NCBI GenBank assembly: GCA_026122225.1 | Contig: JANEZZ010002068.1 | Span: 186,001-250,000 of the forward strand | Source of the DNA: Heloderma charlesbogerti | Taxonomy: Eukaryota > Chordata > Lepidosauria > Squamata > Helodermatidae | DNA length: 64,000 nt | Direction of reading: 5' to 3' | In this document: piece after piece, positions 1-10,253 of the stretch | Position numbering within the stretch: position 1 is the stretch's first letter | Layout of the letters: each line of letters begins with the position of its first letter | Made by a program: the position numbers and the translations under genes | Notes under the pieces: model-generated | Databases searched by the model: none | What the model was told of the DNA's origin: nothing | What the model saw: only the letters and a program-made list of their open reading frames with translations

Positions 1-127
1 GGGGCTTGTCCACCTCCACCGACTCGATGGTGACCGTCTCAGCCGCCTCCACCATCAACTGCTTCTGGAACTGGGCCCGCAGGTCTTGCAACGTGAAATC
101 TAGCTTCGGGTAAGAGATGTGCTCCCG
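1..127 (-). CDS. POLRMT: POLRMT coding exon 6, cut by window edge
   Basis: The acceptor is CTTCCCCAG at 129-128. The exon opens [20 protein letters not shown] and continues [19 protein letters not shown] to the edge. The exon and the rest of the gene continue to the left of the window. Confidence 0.93.
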
Positions 128-3100
128 CTGGGGAAGAAACCAAAAACGGTGGGAGAGATGCATTGGGGGCGGCCGGAGAAGGCAACAAGGTAGGCGGGCC
201 AAGTCCGAAGCCCATAGCACAGACCTCGTTCACCCCGAGAGACATTTTCCATTTGGGCGGAGCCAAAGAGAAAAGGGGCAAGGCCAAAAACCAAAAATTC
301 CAGCATATTTTAACTTAAAGCTTTTCCTGCCAGTCACCAAGCCTTAAGACAGGCAGTTCAAGCTTTCAGATTGGGGGGGGGGGGAACGAGGACACAAAAG
401 CTGGAAAACCACCAAATGATCGATGGTTGTGGGAGAAGCGGTGTGAATGTTTGGAGAACCCCAGAGGGCCGGTTTAGGGTGCAAGGCGGGCCGAATTTGT
501 CTTGGAGATTCTGCCCGCTGTGCTGAACAAAGACAGCAGGCTGTTTTGGAGCCTCCTAGGTTGTATGTAGAGGGCAGCAGGGAGGCTAAATGGGTCCCCG
601 GTACCAATGGAGAGGACATCTGAAAACACGCCTCCCCGTTCTGAAGCGTACAGAGGTTCCAGTGTGCCTGCCATGAAGCTCTAGAGCATAGATTGATGCG
701 GAAAGGGTAAAAAGCTGGAAAGCAGGAGGCAAGAGCAATGCCAACTAGGCCAAGACACGTGCAAATTATGTGTCCATTCCGTACAAGCAGGGATAACAGT
801 TCTGCTTCTGGGGAAAGATACTTTTCTACAGACAGGGGGCAGTTGCATTCGGCATCCAGGCGTCAAAGACACACCACGGCTTACCTTCATGTAGAACTTT
901 CGGAGGAGAGGAAGCGTGCAGGTTTCATGCTGGTGAAGAGGCGGCGGGGGCCGGAAGTCTGGCATGACGCTCCGGATGGCCTTCAGGGCCATTTCTGCTT
1001 CGTCTTCCTCGAACACGGCATCTCGGAAGAGATCCTCCAGACGGAAACCATCTTCCTTGAGCTGCTGGAGGCACCTGTGTGGTGGGGAAACAGCAGATGA
1101 CGGGCTGAAACTGAGCCTGGGGGTGGATCGTGTGGATGGCAGGGACCAAATGGGGAGCTTTGGTCAGCTAAAAATGTAAGACAAGCCCACCTGGATCACA
1201 CTAGCAGTCATGAGAATGTAAGAAGGGCCCTGCTGGATCAGACCCAGGGTCCATCTAGTCCAGCCTTCTGTTCACACAGTGGCCAACCAGCTGCCCACGG
1301 GAAACCCACAAGCAGGACATGAATGCAACAGCACCCACCCACCCATGTTCCCCAGCAACTGGTGCACATAGGCATACTGCCTCTGAGACTGGAGGTAGCA
1401 TAGAACCATGAGGACTAGTAACCATCGATAGCCTTCTCCTCCTCTATTTGTCTAGCCCCCTTTCAAAGCCATCCAAATTGGTGGCCATCACTACGGCTTG
1501 TCATGGCGAATTCCATAGCTGAACTATGCGCTGTGTTATTTCAGCATCCTGTTTTCCTAGAGGTTTCATAATTCCTTGCAATTCCACAAGCAGAATGCAG
1601 TCTTGCCCACTCTCTCCCGGTGACAGGGAGGTGGAATTTTCCAGCACTTAATTGTCCTGTGGAAAATGTTCCATTTCCTAAGTTCAGGAGCAAGAATGAG
1701 TGTGATCACTTGTCCCTGCTTCTCATGCAACAGCCCAGAGTTTTTTAAAATAACCTGGGTTTTTGTGATGTCTGAACCTGGACAATATGAAATAAACGGA
1801 GTGACAGTGAAACTGAAGGTGTCCCAAGAATCCTAGCGGAAGAGAGTTGCCCTCTGTTGAAACAAGTGAGGGGTTATCGTCATATCATGCACAGCTCTTT
1901 GGGGTACTAAAATGAGTGGGTCGACTGTTTTCAGTACCCTTAAATTTTTTTTACTGGATTCACACAACCCAACAAGCCACACTCAAGGCTGAGCATGGGT
2001 CGAGTGTGGGTTGCTGTTGAACCGTGGGTTGTTGTGTCATGTGAACCCAGCCACTCTAACAAACCACGGTTTGTGAACCACTAACAACCTACAGTTCACA
2101 ACTCAACGACAAACCACAGGTTCTGTTCGTGGGTTGTTCGTAGTTAACAGACCACACTTTGTTAGCGTGGCTGAGTTCACACGATGCAACAACCCACAGT
2201 TCAACAACCCACGGTCAACTTTGAGTGTAGGTTGTCGCCTTGTGTGAACCCAGTTGATATGAGGGAAGTACATGCTATCAGGGCTGTTCACATGTAACAG
2301 CAGCAAATCCCATGATTAATTAATCCATGATTTGCCATGGCACATGCCGGGCACATTCCGCAGCCATTTTGAATAGTCAACCCCCAACTGGGTTGACTGG
2401 TGCTTGCTATGTGGCATCCAAACCCAGATACTATAGGTTAATCGTGGGTAAAACAACCCACAGTTACCCTAACTAATAATTGATTAACCTATAGTGCCCA
2501 GGTTCTGATGTCACAAAGTAAGTAACCCCCCCACCATCAGCCCAATAGGGGGTTGAATAATCAAAATGGCTGCGGAATGCTGCATGGCAAACCGTGGCTT
2601 AATTAACCCACAATCTGCTAACGTTATGTGCAAACCAGGCCATTGTGTTATGAGTAACTGGGGGAACATTGGGGCAGGGGTTGTCGTTTACTAAATACAA
2701 ATAAACATGCTAAATTAAATCACTCTCAGGGGGATCAGAAAACTTCCCCATGCAAAATGACATTTCTCCCAGACACAAATGACCTTTAGCTAATCAGCAC
2801 AGGGAAATTTTTCCAGGAAACCCCTCTCTTTGACCTTTCAAAGAACAAGACGCCAACTCCCAGGACCTCCTCTCTTCCTCGTCGCTTCACAAATATTCAG
2901 AGAAACTCTTTACCTGGCGGTGACATGGGAGTGGATACCGGATCGGCCCAAACAGCTCAGGACAGCAACATAGGAGTCCTGATTAGGTTTCAGCCCACCT
3001 TCATCCAGCAGGGAGAAAAGCCGACCCACCTGTCGCAGGGCACCCTAGTGGGAGGATGTATTTATTTAATTAAAATTATTATTTTGTAGGTCACCTTTAA

Positions 3101-6100
3101 GGGTAGAAGCCTTTCAAGGCAGCATACAAGATTAAAACAATCTGCAAAACAAGTACAATTTTAAACAGCGATCCATCAATATTCCATTTTTTTAAATCTA
3201 ATTATTATTATCATTATTATATTTATATCCCACCTTGTTTCCTCTTGCAAGGAGAACATGATCTTCCTTCACTTTATCCTCACAATGCCCCTGTGAGGTA
3301 GGTTATGCTGAGAGTCAGTGACTGGCCCAAAAAACCCAGTGGGCTTCCTGCCCGAGCAGGGACTTGAACTTGGATCTCCCGAGTCCTGGTCTGACACTAA
3401 CTACTACACCACACTGGCTACTAAAAAAACCCACTATCACAGATAAAGCCAAGAAAACCTGCAGCCCACAGGCTACAGAAAGGCTGGTGAATACAGGCGG
3501 GGCTTCAACCCCTGCAAAGAAAGGGCTTAACAAACTCCCAATGGTAGCTGATTCGAGCAGGATGGGGCCACCACCGAAAAGGCACTCTCCCTTGTACTCT
3601 CTAGCTTAACAACCATTGGTGGCAGATGCTGTTAATGACTCAGGGCAGGCTGGTATGGGAGAAGGAGATCATTCAGGTAACTTGGGCCCACCCCACTGAA
3701 GGCCTTAAAACTTCAAACCAGCCCTCTAAAACTGGGCTCGGAGACACATGGGAAACCAACAAAACTACCACAGCCCTGGGGTGACATGATCACACACCCT
3801 CTTGGCCCCCAGCAATATCCAGGCGGCTGCATTCTGCAGCAATGGAAGCTTCTGAACCAAGAAAGAAAGGCAGATGTTTTAGACTACAACACCCATCAGC
3901 CAATGGTCAGGGATGATGGGTGCAGTAGTCCACTAGGCTGCCTGCCCCTGATGTACACTATTGGGCAACCATATAAATGCAGGAAAAAAAAATCAAGAGT
4001 CCATTCCCTCACCCCCAACACAAACATTTTATCCTCACAACTGCCCTGCGAGGTAGGCCGGAGAGGGCGACTGGGCGAAGCCACTTCATGGCCGAATGGG
4101 GTGGGGGGTGAACTGGCAGTCGTCCTAATCCTGCACTCTAACTGCTACACCGCCCTGTCGTCCTAAAAGCCTGGCTCACCACAGTGATGTTGGATTGCGG
4201 GGGAGACCTGGATTCAAATCCCTCCCATAACTATGAGCAGGAAACACCCCCCACCCTGGGACAGGTCACCACCGTTCAACCTTGCCTACCTCGCAGGGCT
4301 GCTGAGAAGCTAAAAGGCTGCCCCGAGATCACACACACACAGCCCCGCACGCAGAATGCAAAGCCACTACCTTCTTGGCATATCCGTGCATGATGAGATT
4401 ATACATCCGCGCATCCAGAAGCTTCCGCCGCGCATGGGAGCGGTGATAGAACATCAGGCATTGCTGCGCTCGCTCCAGCTGGTCCAGGAAAATGCAGGTG
4501 TCCAGGTAGGCCAAAAGGCCGAGCTGAACATTTCTGTGGCAGTTCCTGTCCTCCCCTTCCAGGGGCGGCTTCCCCTGCGCACCACCCCAGCTCGGAACGC
4601 ACCCTCGTTCTTCAGGGGCTGCAGAGCCAGGATCCAAGTCTGCCTCGAGATCACTGCGATGGCCTTGAGTCACAGTGGGGTCTTGCGGCTTGGAGGCTTG
4701 GCCCTTCGGACGGGTCTCTTTCGCAGGCGATTTGGGGATGCTCTCGTTGGCCTGGCCAACTCCACTCCGAGCTGAGCCGGGTTTCGCCCCAGAACCTGGA
4801 GCGACAGCCAAGAGTTTGGCTTCCAGCTTCAGCAGCCGCTTGTGTTTGATCGTCTTCTCCTTCTTTAGCTTTTCCATCCAGCGGCTGGGCTGGGAAGCAG
4901 CCCATTCGTCACGCTTTGGGACAGACTCATTCCGAGCCGGGCTGGGCACAGCCGCTGCCTGCAGGGGGGCAGGCTGAAGGAATCTGCTCCGGCTGGACCA
5001 AGACACCTGGACTTTGTCAATCTCCACCTCCGATACCTTGTCGGCCTGCAGCTGCTTGACCCTAGCTTCGAGCACTGCAAGGAAGGAAAGAAAGGGGGAA
5101 AGATTGTGCTGTCATGTGAATTGAAGAAGTATTATTACACCATTGTTTCTATCACCAACGAGGGAGAGGGCCTTCTCAGTGGTGGCTCCCCATTCCTGGA
5201 ATAATCTCCCCGATGAGGCCCGCCTGGCACCAACATTGTCATCTTTTCGGTGCCAGGTTCAAACAGCCCACTTCCCTCAGGCATATAGCAGCATGTCATG
5301 AGTCTCTTGATTTTCTGAGCCCACCACCGCCCTAGGGAATTGCTTCCATTGTCGTACTGCTCTAACGGTCAGGAAGTTTTTCCTGATGTTCAGCCAGAAT
5401 CTGGCTTCCTGTCACTTGAGCCCATTATTCCATGTCCTGCACCCCAGGATGATCGAGAAGAGATCCTGGCCTTCCTCTCTGTAACAGCCTTTCAAGTACT
5501 TGAAGAGCGCTCTCCTATCTCCCCTCAGTCCTCTCTTCTCAAGGCTAAACATGCCCAATTCTTTCAGTCTCTCCTCATAGGGCTTTGTCTCCAGTCCCCT
5601 GTTCATCTTGGTTTCCCTCCTCTGAACCCTCTCCAGTCTGCTTCCTTCTTAAAGTGTGATGCCCAGAACTGGACACAGTACTCCAGATGAGGCCTAGCCA
5701 GTGCTGAGTAGAGGGGAACTAGTACTTCCCGGGATTTGGAAGCGATGCTTCTATTAATGCAGCCCCAAATAGCATTTGCCTTTTTTGCAGCCACATCACA
5801 TTGTTGGCTCATATTCAGCTTGTGATCGACAACAATTCCAAGCTCCTTCTCGCTTGTAGTGTGGTTGAGCCACGTATCCCCCATCTTGTAACAGTGCATT
5901 TGGTTTCTTTTTCCTAGGTGCAGAACTTGGCATTTATCCCTATTAAATTTCATGCTGTTGTTTTCTGCCCAGCCCTCCAGTCTATCAAGATCACTTTGAA
6001 TTCTGTTTCTGTCTTCCAGCGTATTAGCTATCCTGCCCAATTTTGTGTCTTCTGCAAACTTGATAAGCATTCCCTGCACCTCCTCATCGAAGTCATTAAT

Positions 6101-8482
6101 AAAACTGTGGAAGGGCACTGGGCCCAGGACCTCTCCCCAGTTTGAGAAGACCCCATTGATAAGCATCCTTTGAGTCCAATTCTGTAGCCAAGTCTGGATC
6201 CACCTAATAGATCCAAGCTTTTACTTTGGGTTTTACCCTAGTTTTTATCTCAGTAATTAAAACTTTTAAAACATTAAAACTTTTTAATGTTTATAGATGG
6301 TGTTTCATTATGCAATAGTATTTTATGATTTTCAGTTTGGTTTTGTGAACCGCCCAGAGAGCTTCGGTGATTGGGCAGCACAGAAACATTGTAAATAAAG
6401 ACATTAAGGGTGCAATTCCTGTACATGTTTAGACAGGAAAAGGTCCTATAACTCCCTGCATTGCCCAGGTAGGAAATGCTGGGAGTTGTAGGATTTTTTT
6501 CTGTCTGAACATGCATGCATAGGATCGCACCCTAAAACCTAAGACTCTGTAAAGTTTCCACTAGAGCTTATCTGCTGGTGTAGCACAGCCCCCAGTTCAA
6601 ATCATACCTCTCTCATGAGTTCACCTTCGATGAGCCGCTCACACAGAACAAACAGCCAAATAATGTGCAGTGGCTATTAAAATGAGATCACAGTTCATTA
6701 ATGGCTAACAGTTATTGGGTGAGGGATGAAATGGGCACTCTTCACAATGTAAAGTTGGTTGCTGATTCTGTGTGATGCACGTATGTTTAGTATTTAATTT
6801 ATTTCTTTACAATTCGTTGTAGTATATATTTGGATCAATTTTTCTCGTACGTCTTAATTGGTCCTTGTTTTATGTGGGAATGTCTACTGACGAAATAAAC
6901 ACTTTTGCTTTGGTTGGCTGGAGGTCATCCAGAGATCTCGCAGGAGATGAAGATTTACCTTCTGCCCTCCAATGAATTAAAAAATTAATTAATTAATAGG
7001 TGAGGGTGGCCATGCAGTCCTGGGTTCGCCGCCCTGTGTGTGTGAATTAACCTTTTCTTTTTCTTTTTTTTAAATTAACCTACCCTCCAGCAACTCTGTC
7101 TCTTCACACGTCCATCTTTTCCGGGCTTCTTCCTTGGCCCTGGTTGAGGAGTAACTCCTCAGCCCGGTTCGCAGGCTCTCTGCAAGACAACGGAAAAGAT
7201 TTGCATTATGTGGTGGCCAGCACCAAAAAAAGGGCATAAAGCCATTTCCGATATTCCCCCAGGAGGGGACTGAACCCCTTTCCACTCCCCAAAAAGCCCC
7301 GTCACAGGCTTGGGCTGAACTCATTCTCTCCCCATTGGGCTCTGTGCCTCATTTTGTATTACAAGGAAAGGAAAGGAAAGGAAAGGAAAGGAAAGGTTCC
7401 TCCTGTGCAAGCACCAGGTCACTGCTGACCCCTAGAGGGACGCCGCTTTCACTGGCGTTTTCATGGCAGACTGTAGCGGGGTGGTTTGCCATGGCCTTCC
7501 CTATTCGTGACTATCTTTCCCCCAGCAAGCTGGGTACTCATTTTACCGAACCCGGAAGGATGGAAGGCTGAGTCGACCTGAGCCAGCTACCCGAGACCCA
7601 GCTTCTGCTGGGATCGACACAATCCGTTCCCTAAATATCAAGTAAGACACTAGTCCTCATGGTTCCGAATAAACAGGAACATAGGAAACTGTGTTCAGAT
7701 TTTCCGGGGGTTGCCAGAAGAGTAGGGGCTTCCTGGCCACCTGCTGCCCGATCCTCCCAACTGGATAAAATAGGAATTGAACCCGGGATCTTTTGCTTGC
7801 AAAGCAGGGGCTGCACCACTGGGGAGCTCCTCCAAAAGAGAGTGGGATGCCAGATCTGGGAGTGGTGTAGGGAGGGTTGGGTCAGGTCAGGCCCTCTCAG
7901 CAAGGGACAAAGACTCCCTCCCCCTGTTCTAGGAGGGGAGAGGGGCTCACCCCTCACTCAAGGGGGCTTCACTCTTATTCGAAGAGGGGGGAATTAGCCC
8001 TCTCATTAAGGAACAAGGGCCCCCACATTTCAAGAGAAGAGGACTTCACTCTCCTTATCGTGGGGGGGGGCAGCCCTGTCATTGAGGGGCAGAGACCCCC
8101 CCCAACTGCAAGGGGGAGGGGGGTTCATTCCCCTCCTCGGAGGGGGGGCTCAGCCCTCTCGGTAAGCGACAGAGACCCCCCCCAACTGCAAGGGGGAGGG
8201 GGGTTCATTCCCCTCCTCGGAGGGGGGGCTCAGCCCTCTCGGTAAGCGACAGAGACCCCCCCAACTGCAAGGGGGAGGGGGGTTCATTCCCCTCCTCGGA
8301 GGGGGGGCTCAGCCCGCTCAGTAAGCGACAGAGACCCCCCAACTGCAAGGGCGGTCTAGAGCCACCCACCCCCAAATCTGGGGGGAGTGTGCCCGCGTGG
8401 GGGGGCTCCCCGGTTCGCCCCTGCCCCGGAGCCCCTCACCTGTACCCCGCAGCAGCGCCCCCTGCACCTTGAGCACAGACAT
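1..8482 (-). CDS. POLRMT: Mitochondrial RNA polymerase, 5' part of gene (six coding exons)
   Basis: Single-subunit phage-like RNA polymerase that transcribes mitochondrial DNA with TFAM and TFB2M. Coding exons in order of transcription are 8440-8482, 7084-7179, 4371-5074, 2914-3044, 885-1074 and 1-127 (cut by the window edge). All junctions have AG acceptors and GT donors, and phases match throughout, giving about 430 residues without a stop. The start [14 protein letters not shown] is followed by an arginine-rich, serine-rich stretch, as expected of a mitochondrial targeting peptide. The conserved segments are [14 protein letters not shown] in the N-terminal extension, [15 protein letters not shown] and [18 protein letters not shown] in the PPR region, and ISYPKLDF just after it. 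These align residue by residue with human POLRMT as I recall it. The linker in exon 3 is poorly conserved, as in other vertebrates. The catalytic domain is outside the window. Confidence 0.95.
885..1074 (-). CDS. POLRMT: POLRMT coding exon 5
   Basis: The acceptor is CACAG and the donor is AAG|GTAAGC. It encodes [16 protein letters not shown] and then [19 protein letters not shown], ending LLRKFYMK. This corresponds to the human LKLQALF...LLSEEDRATVLKAV...LLRDVYAKD region that follows the PPR repeats. Confidence 0.93.
1207..1545 (-). repeat. CR1 LINE 3' fragment
   Basis: On the minus strand this reads as the 3' end of a CR1-type LINE. It includes the segment resembling TGATCCAGCAGGGC and the GTTAGACAAATTCCTGGA-type region seen in sense at 43969-44665. 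Only the untranslated tail is present. It lies in a POLRMT intron. Confidence 0.7.
1956..2265. repeat. Foldback element, about 310 bp, terminal inverted repeats
   Basis: The left arm (about 1956-2062) and the right arm (about 2158-2265) are inverted copies of each other, with shared blocks such as TTCACACAA, CAACCCAC, GTGGGTTGTTG and the CAGCCAC..TAACAAA end. The spacer is itself rich in AACCAC/GTGGTT. It has no coding capacity and is probably a non-autonomous DNA element. Confidence 0.65.
2281..2642. repeat. Second foldback element, about 360 bp
   Basis: Inverted arms: GCAGCCATTTTGAATAGTCAA near 2359-2380 pairs with the TTGAATAATCAAAATGGCTGC block near 2553-2574. The outer parts (CATGATTTGCCATGG and its counterpart near 2583-2600) also pair. 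The centre holds a second palindrome, CTATAGGTTAAT / ATTAACCTATAG. It lies head to tail with the element at 1956-2265. Confidence 0.65.
2914..3044 (-). CDS. POLRMT: POLRMT coding exon 4 (PPR repeat)
   Basis: Encodes [20 protein letters not shown] and [15 protein letters not shown], a canonical PPR helix-turn-helix, equivalent to the GAFKELVYVLFMVKDAGLTP segment of human POLRMT. The acceptor is CACTAG and the donor is AG|GTAAAG. The arginine codon is split across the next intron. Confidence 0.93.
3219..3420 (-). repeat. tRNA-derived SINE (type A), nearly complete
   Basis: The minus strand starts AGCCAGTGTGGTGTAGTAGT (A-box-like) and has the B-box-like GTTCAAGTCCC. It continues through GGGCCAGTCACTGACTCTCAG and ends in GGTGGGATATAAATA. 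Related copies in the window include 4027-4157, 10736-10832, 21826-21962, 27821-28042 and 42984-43190 (all minus) and 19554-19776 (plus). Confidence 0.75.
4027..4160 (-). repeat. SINE type A fragment
   Basis: Degenerate minus-strand copy of the tRNA-derived SINE: TTTTATCCTCACAA, GCGAGGTAGG and the CTCTAACTGCTACACC end are recognisable. It lies beside POLRMT exon 3. Confidence 0.55.
4371..5074 (-). CDS. POLRMT: POLRMT coding exon 3 (N-terminal extension and first PPR part)
   Basis: A 704-base exon, the largest in the window after the last SBNO2 exon. The acceptor is TTGCAG and the donor is AAG|GTAGTG. It begins (V)[18 protein letters not shown], runs through a lysine-rich and then a low-complexity proline/glycine linker, and ends in a PPR-like helix pair with [18 protein letters not shown] and [12 protein letters not shown]. 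The linker is lineage-specific; both ends are conserved. Confidence 0.95.
5143..5331 (+). repeat. L2-type LINE tail, left part, interrupted by CR1
   Basis: Contains the L2 3'-end reading [25 protein letters not shown] residues in the plus direction (GAGGGCCTTCTCAGTGGTGG). The tail resumes after the inserted CR1 at about 6220-6402 with CCGCCCAGAGAGCTTCGG and GTAAATAAA. The L2 copy therefore predates the CR1 insertion. Confidence 0.6.
5332..6222 (-). mobile_element. CR1 LINE, 3' part with reverse transcriptase C-terminus
   Basis: On the minus strand a frame of about 190 residues encodes the C-terminal part of CR1 reverse transcriptase: [56 protein letters not shown]. It is followed by the decayed remainder and the CR1 3' UTR. 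It is 5'-truncated, so the catalytic motif is absent and the copy is dead. It sits in the intron between POLRMT exons 2 and 3. Confidence 0.85.
6408..6532. repeat. Foldback element, family 2
   Basis: A palindrome of about 125 bp running from GGGTGCAATTCC to GGATCGCACCC. The arms hold ATGTTTAGACAG...GTCCTATAACTCCC on one side and GGGAGTTGTAGGA...CTGTCTGAACATG on the other. Further copies are at 24285-24418 and 58568-58766. Confidence 0.7.
7084..7179 (-). CDS. POLRMT: POLRMT coding exon 2
   Basis: The acceptor is TTGCAG and the donor is GG|GTAGGT. It encodes [17 protein letters not shown] and then [10 protein letters not shown], matching the RRSSSASPQ...HVELLEV stretch of human POLRMT. It enters with two bases and leaves with one, which fits both neighbours. 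Confidence 0.9.
7364..7622 (-). repeat. tRNA-derived SINE with AAAGG-type tail
   Basis: Minus-strand SINE. A simple tail of seven or so AAAGG units at 7364-7396 precedes the body, which contains GCAAGCACCAGGTCACT, GGGGTGGTTTGCCATGGCCTT, CCCCAGCAAGCTGGGTACTC and GGAAGGATGGAAGGCTGAG. This body is typical of squamate SINEs. The tRNA head is missing. It lies in a POLRMT intron. Confidence 0.65.
7885..8350. repeat. Minisatellite, about 80-bp unit, POLRMT intron 1
   Basis: Tandem G/C-rich units with anchors CAGCCCTCTCGGTAAGCGAC at 8151, 8231 and (variant) 8310, giving periods of 80 and 79 bp. More diverged units extend left to about 7885. Runs of six to eight G or C occur in each unit. It ends 90 bp from the donor of POLRMT exon 1. 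Confidence 0.85.
8440..8482 (-). CDS. POLRMT: POLRMT coding exon 1 (start codon and targeting peptide)
   Basis: ATG at 8482-8480. Fourteen codons follow, then a G left over before the GTGAGG donor. The start is chosen because the encoded peptide is short, basic and free of acidic residues, and because the exon joins in phase to the next one. The junction codon is glutamate. Confidence 0.88.
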
Positions 8483-8541
8483 GCCCCTCTAAGCCCCGCG
8501 CATGGTCCTGCTCGCCGTGTCCCACACTGGCTGTCCTCTAC

Positions 8542-8553
8542 TGCGCACGCGCA
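8542..8553. promoter_or_regulatory. NRF-1 binding site in POLRMT promoter
   Basis: TGCGCACGCGCA fits the palindromic NRF-1 consensus YGCGCAYGCGCR at every position. It lies 60 bases upstream of the POLRMT start codon. NRF-1 is known to drive the mitochondrial transcription machinery genes in mammals. Confidence 0.75.
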
Positions 8554-8627
8554 CGGCCGCCCCTGCCCGCCCCTTTCCCCCTTCAGCCAATAAGCCACCC
8601 GCTTCGGGCCCGGGGAGAGCGAAGAGA

Positions 8628-8652
8628 ACTACGGCTCCCAGGAGGCGCTGCG
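8628..8652 (+). promoter_or_regulatory. ZNF143/STAF-type site
   Basis: The stretch reads ACTACGGCTCCCAGGAGGCG and then CTGCG. It matches the long ZNF143 (STAF, SBS) motif ACTAC..TCCCAG.A.GC...GCG, and sits about 150 bases upstream of the POLRMT ATG in CpG-rich DNA. Foldback elements elsewhere in the window contain the related ACTACAACTCCCA string, so the GCG end and the promoter context are what support a functional site here. Confidence 0.6.
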
Positions 8653-9451
8653 AGAACGACGCGCGGGGCAGGGCAAGCATGCATAGACCGAAGGAAAAGA
8701 GGAAAGGTTTCGGCGTTTCTGTAGGGTGGTTCCGGGTTCGCTTGGGGCGGATGTCTTTTTAGGCTGCGACCCTCCATATACGCACTTACCTGGGAGTAAG
8801 TCCCGCTGAACTCAGTAGGGCTCCCGTCTGAGTAAGGGCGTAACTGTCCACCGTGGGGTCGGGGAGAAGCGAAAGCTGCCCATAAAATAAAAATCATATC
8901 GATTCAGAGAACCTTTTGTGTTATTGGGCAGAGTATAAATCTCATCAATTAATAAAGGGATGGAGATTTTAATGCAGCTGTAATTACTGCGGGTATCGGC
9001 ATATCCTCCCCTCCACCTGTGTAAAGAAGAGACGTCAGCAAAGGAGGAGTGGCCTGTTCATGTCTGAAGTCAATCTTGGATGATTGATTGATTGATTGAT
9101 TTAACATGCTTAAGCCACGTGTGGGTGGGCTACAAGTCCCATCAGCCGGCCCCAGCCCGCACAGCCGATGGCATGGGATGATGGGGGTTGCAATCCAACC
9201 ATTTCCGAAGGCCTCCAGATCTAAACGCTTAAAAAGAGCCCTGCTCGTGCAAATCCCAATGTCAGTACAATAATTAATAATTAATGAATTATCCCCACGT
9301 TGCAGGTTCGAGGCCTGTGAGGCTTAGAGGGAGCAGGTTTCAATGTGGTCCAGTGCCAATATTGGGGGCGGGGGGTATCAGCCTGAGACTGAAAGTGGTT
9401 TACAACAGCCTTGCAATGTAGTCCACTGTTGACATGACATGCGCTAATGTA

Positions 9452-9583
9452 CAGGGCTGGGCAACTTTTGGGCCCTCCACATGTTTTGGACTACAACTCC
9501 CATCAGTCCTAACCAGCATAGCCCATGGTCATCACGGGAGCTGTAGGCTAAAAAAGCTCTGGGGGGCCGCAATCTTCTCCGAA
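9452..9583. repeat. Foldback element, family 1
   Basis: The family consensus is a palindrome: CCAACCTGGTGCCCTCCAGA, TGTTTTGGACTACAACTCCC, ATCAGCC, a short spacer, then the same in reverse. This copy has diverged on its right arm. Other copies in the window are near 9116, 10087, 11266, 14318, 17972, 20331, 21173, 23930, 24738, 28541, 29303, 31150, 37602, 38877, 43690, 44695, 53966, 61062 and 62290. Confidence 0.7.
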
Positions 9584-10086
9584 TGCCATCAGTGGGAGAC
9601 ATTGATTTTTAAATTATTGTTTATTTCCATTTATTTAGTACATTTCTAATCCGCTCAATCACTAACGTTCTCTGAGCAGACTGCAACCGCTGTGCATTTA
9701 TAAATGCACATACACAGTGCATTTGTAAAAAAAACAAAACAAAAACAGGCCTTCTGTGTGATAGCACCGTAACTTTGGAAGGACCTCCCAAAGGAGATGT
9801 ACAACGGGCAGAGTAGTGTAGTCCAGTCACAATGCTATTGCATGTTAGAGGTGGAGCCGAGGCAGGTTCAGCTGCCCAGACTGCATCCTTCCCTCCCTCC
9901 TTCCCTTTACAAACCCCCCTCTCAGGGTGCAACAAAGGTCAGTATCCTTAAATTGCCCCCTCACATCTCACGCACCCACCCACCCCTTCAAATTCCCAAA
10001 TGCATTGCATGTTGACAGGTCAGGCTAAATCAACTTGCACTGCAAGCCGAAGGCGTCTGCATTAGAGGCTGCAATTCTATAAGTCA

Positions 10087-10206
10087 TCCTTCCCCTCCAG
10101 ATGTTGATGGACTATAGTTCCCATCATCACCAGACAGCAGGACCAATGGCAGAGGATGATGGGAGTTGTAGTCCAACATAATCTGAAGCCCGGATGGGAA
10201 AAGCTG
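10087..10206. repeat. Foldback element, family 1
   Basis: The left arm has CTCCAGATGTTGATGGACTA and AGTTCCCATCATC; the right arm has GATGATGGGAGTTGTAGTCC and AACATAATCTG. Arms are about 45 bp each. Confidence 0.7.
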
Positions 10207-10221
10207 TCTAAAATCCTAGAT

Positions 10222-10253
<32 letters not shown>

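Larger units (their letters stand above)
8395..8720 (-). promoter_or_regulatory. POLRMT: POLRMT promoter, CpG-rich
   Basis: GC- and CpG-rich stretch around the POLRMT start codon with no TATA box. Upstream of the ATG it contains a perfect NRF-1-type site (8542-8553), an inverted CCAAT box (8587-8591 on the plus strand) and a ZNF143/STAF-type site (8628-8652). This is the usual build of housekeeping promoters of nuclear genes for mitochondrial functions. The transcription start cannot be set from sequence. Confidence 0.75.

Noticed and set aside
4356..4977. Plus-strand frames of 100-139 codons opposite POLRMT exon 3.
   Set aside because: They are antisense shadows of a GC-rich real exon and have no recognisable motif or splice context.
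8770..8840. The string TTACCTGGGAGTAAGTCCCGCTGAAC as a possible splice donor and exon.
   Set aside because: This is part of a common interspersed repeat (CTTACCTGGGAGTAAGTCCC type) with its own inverted symmetry and not an exon boundary.
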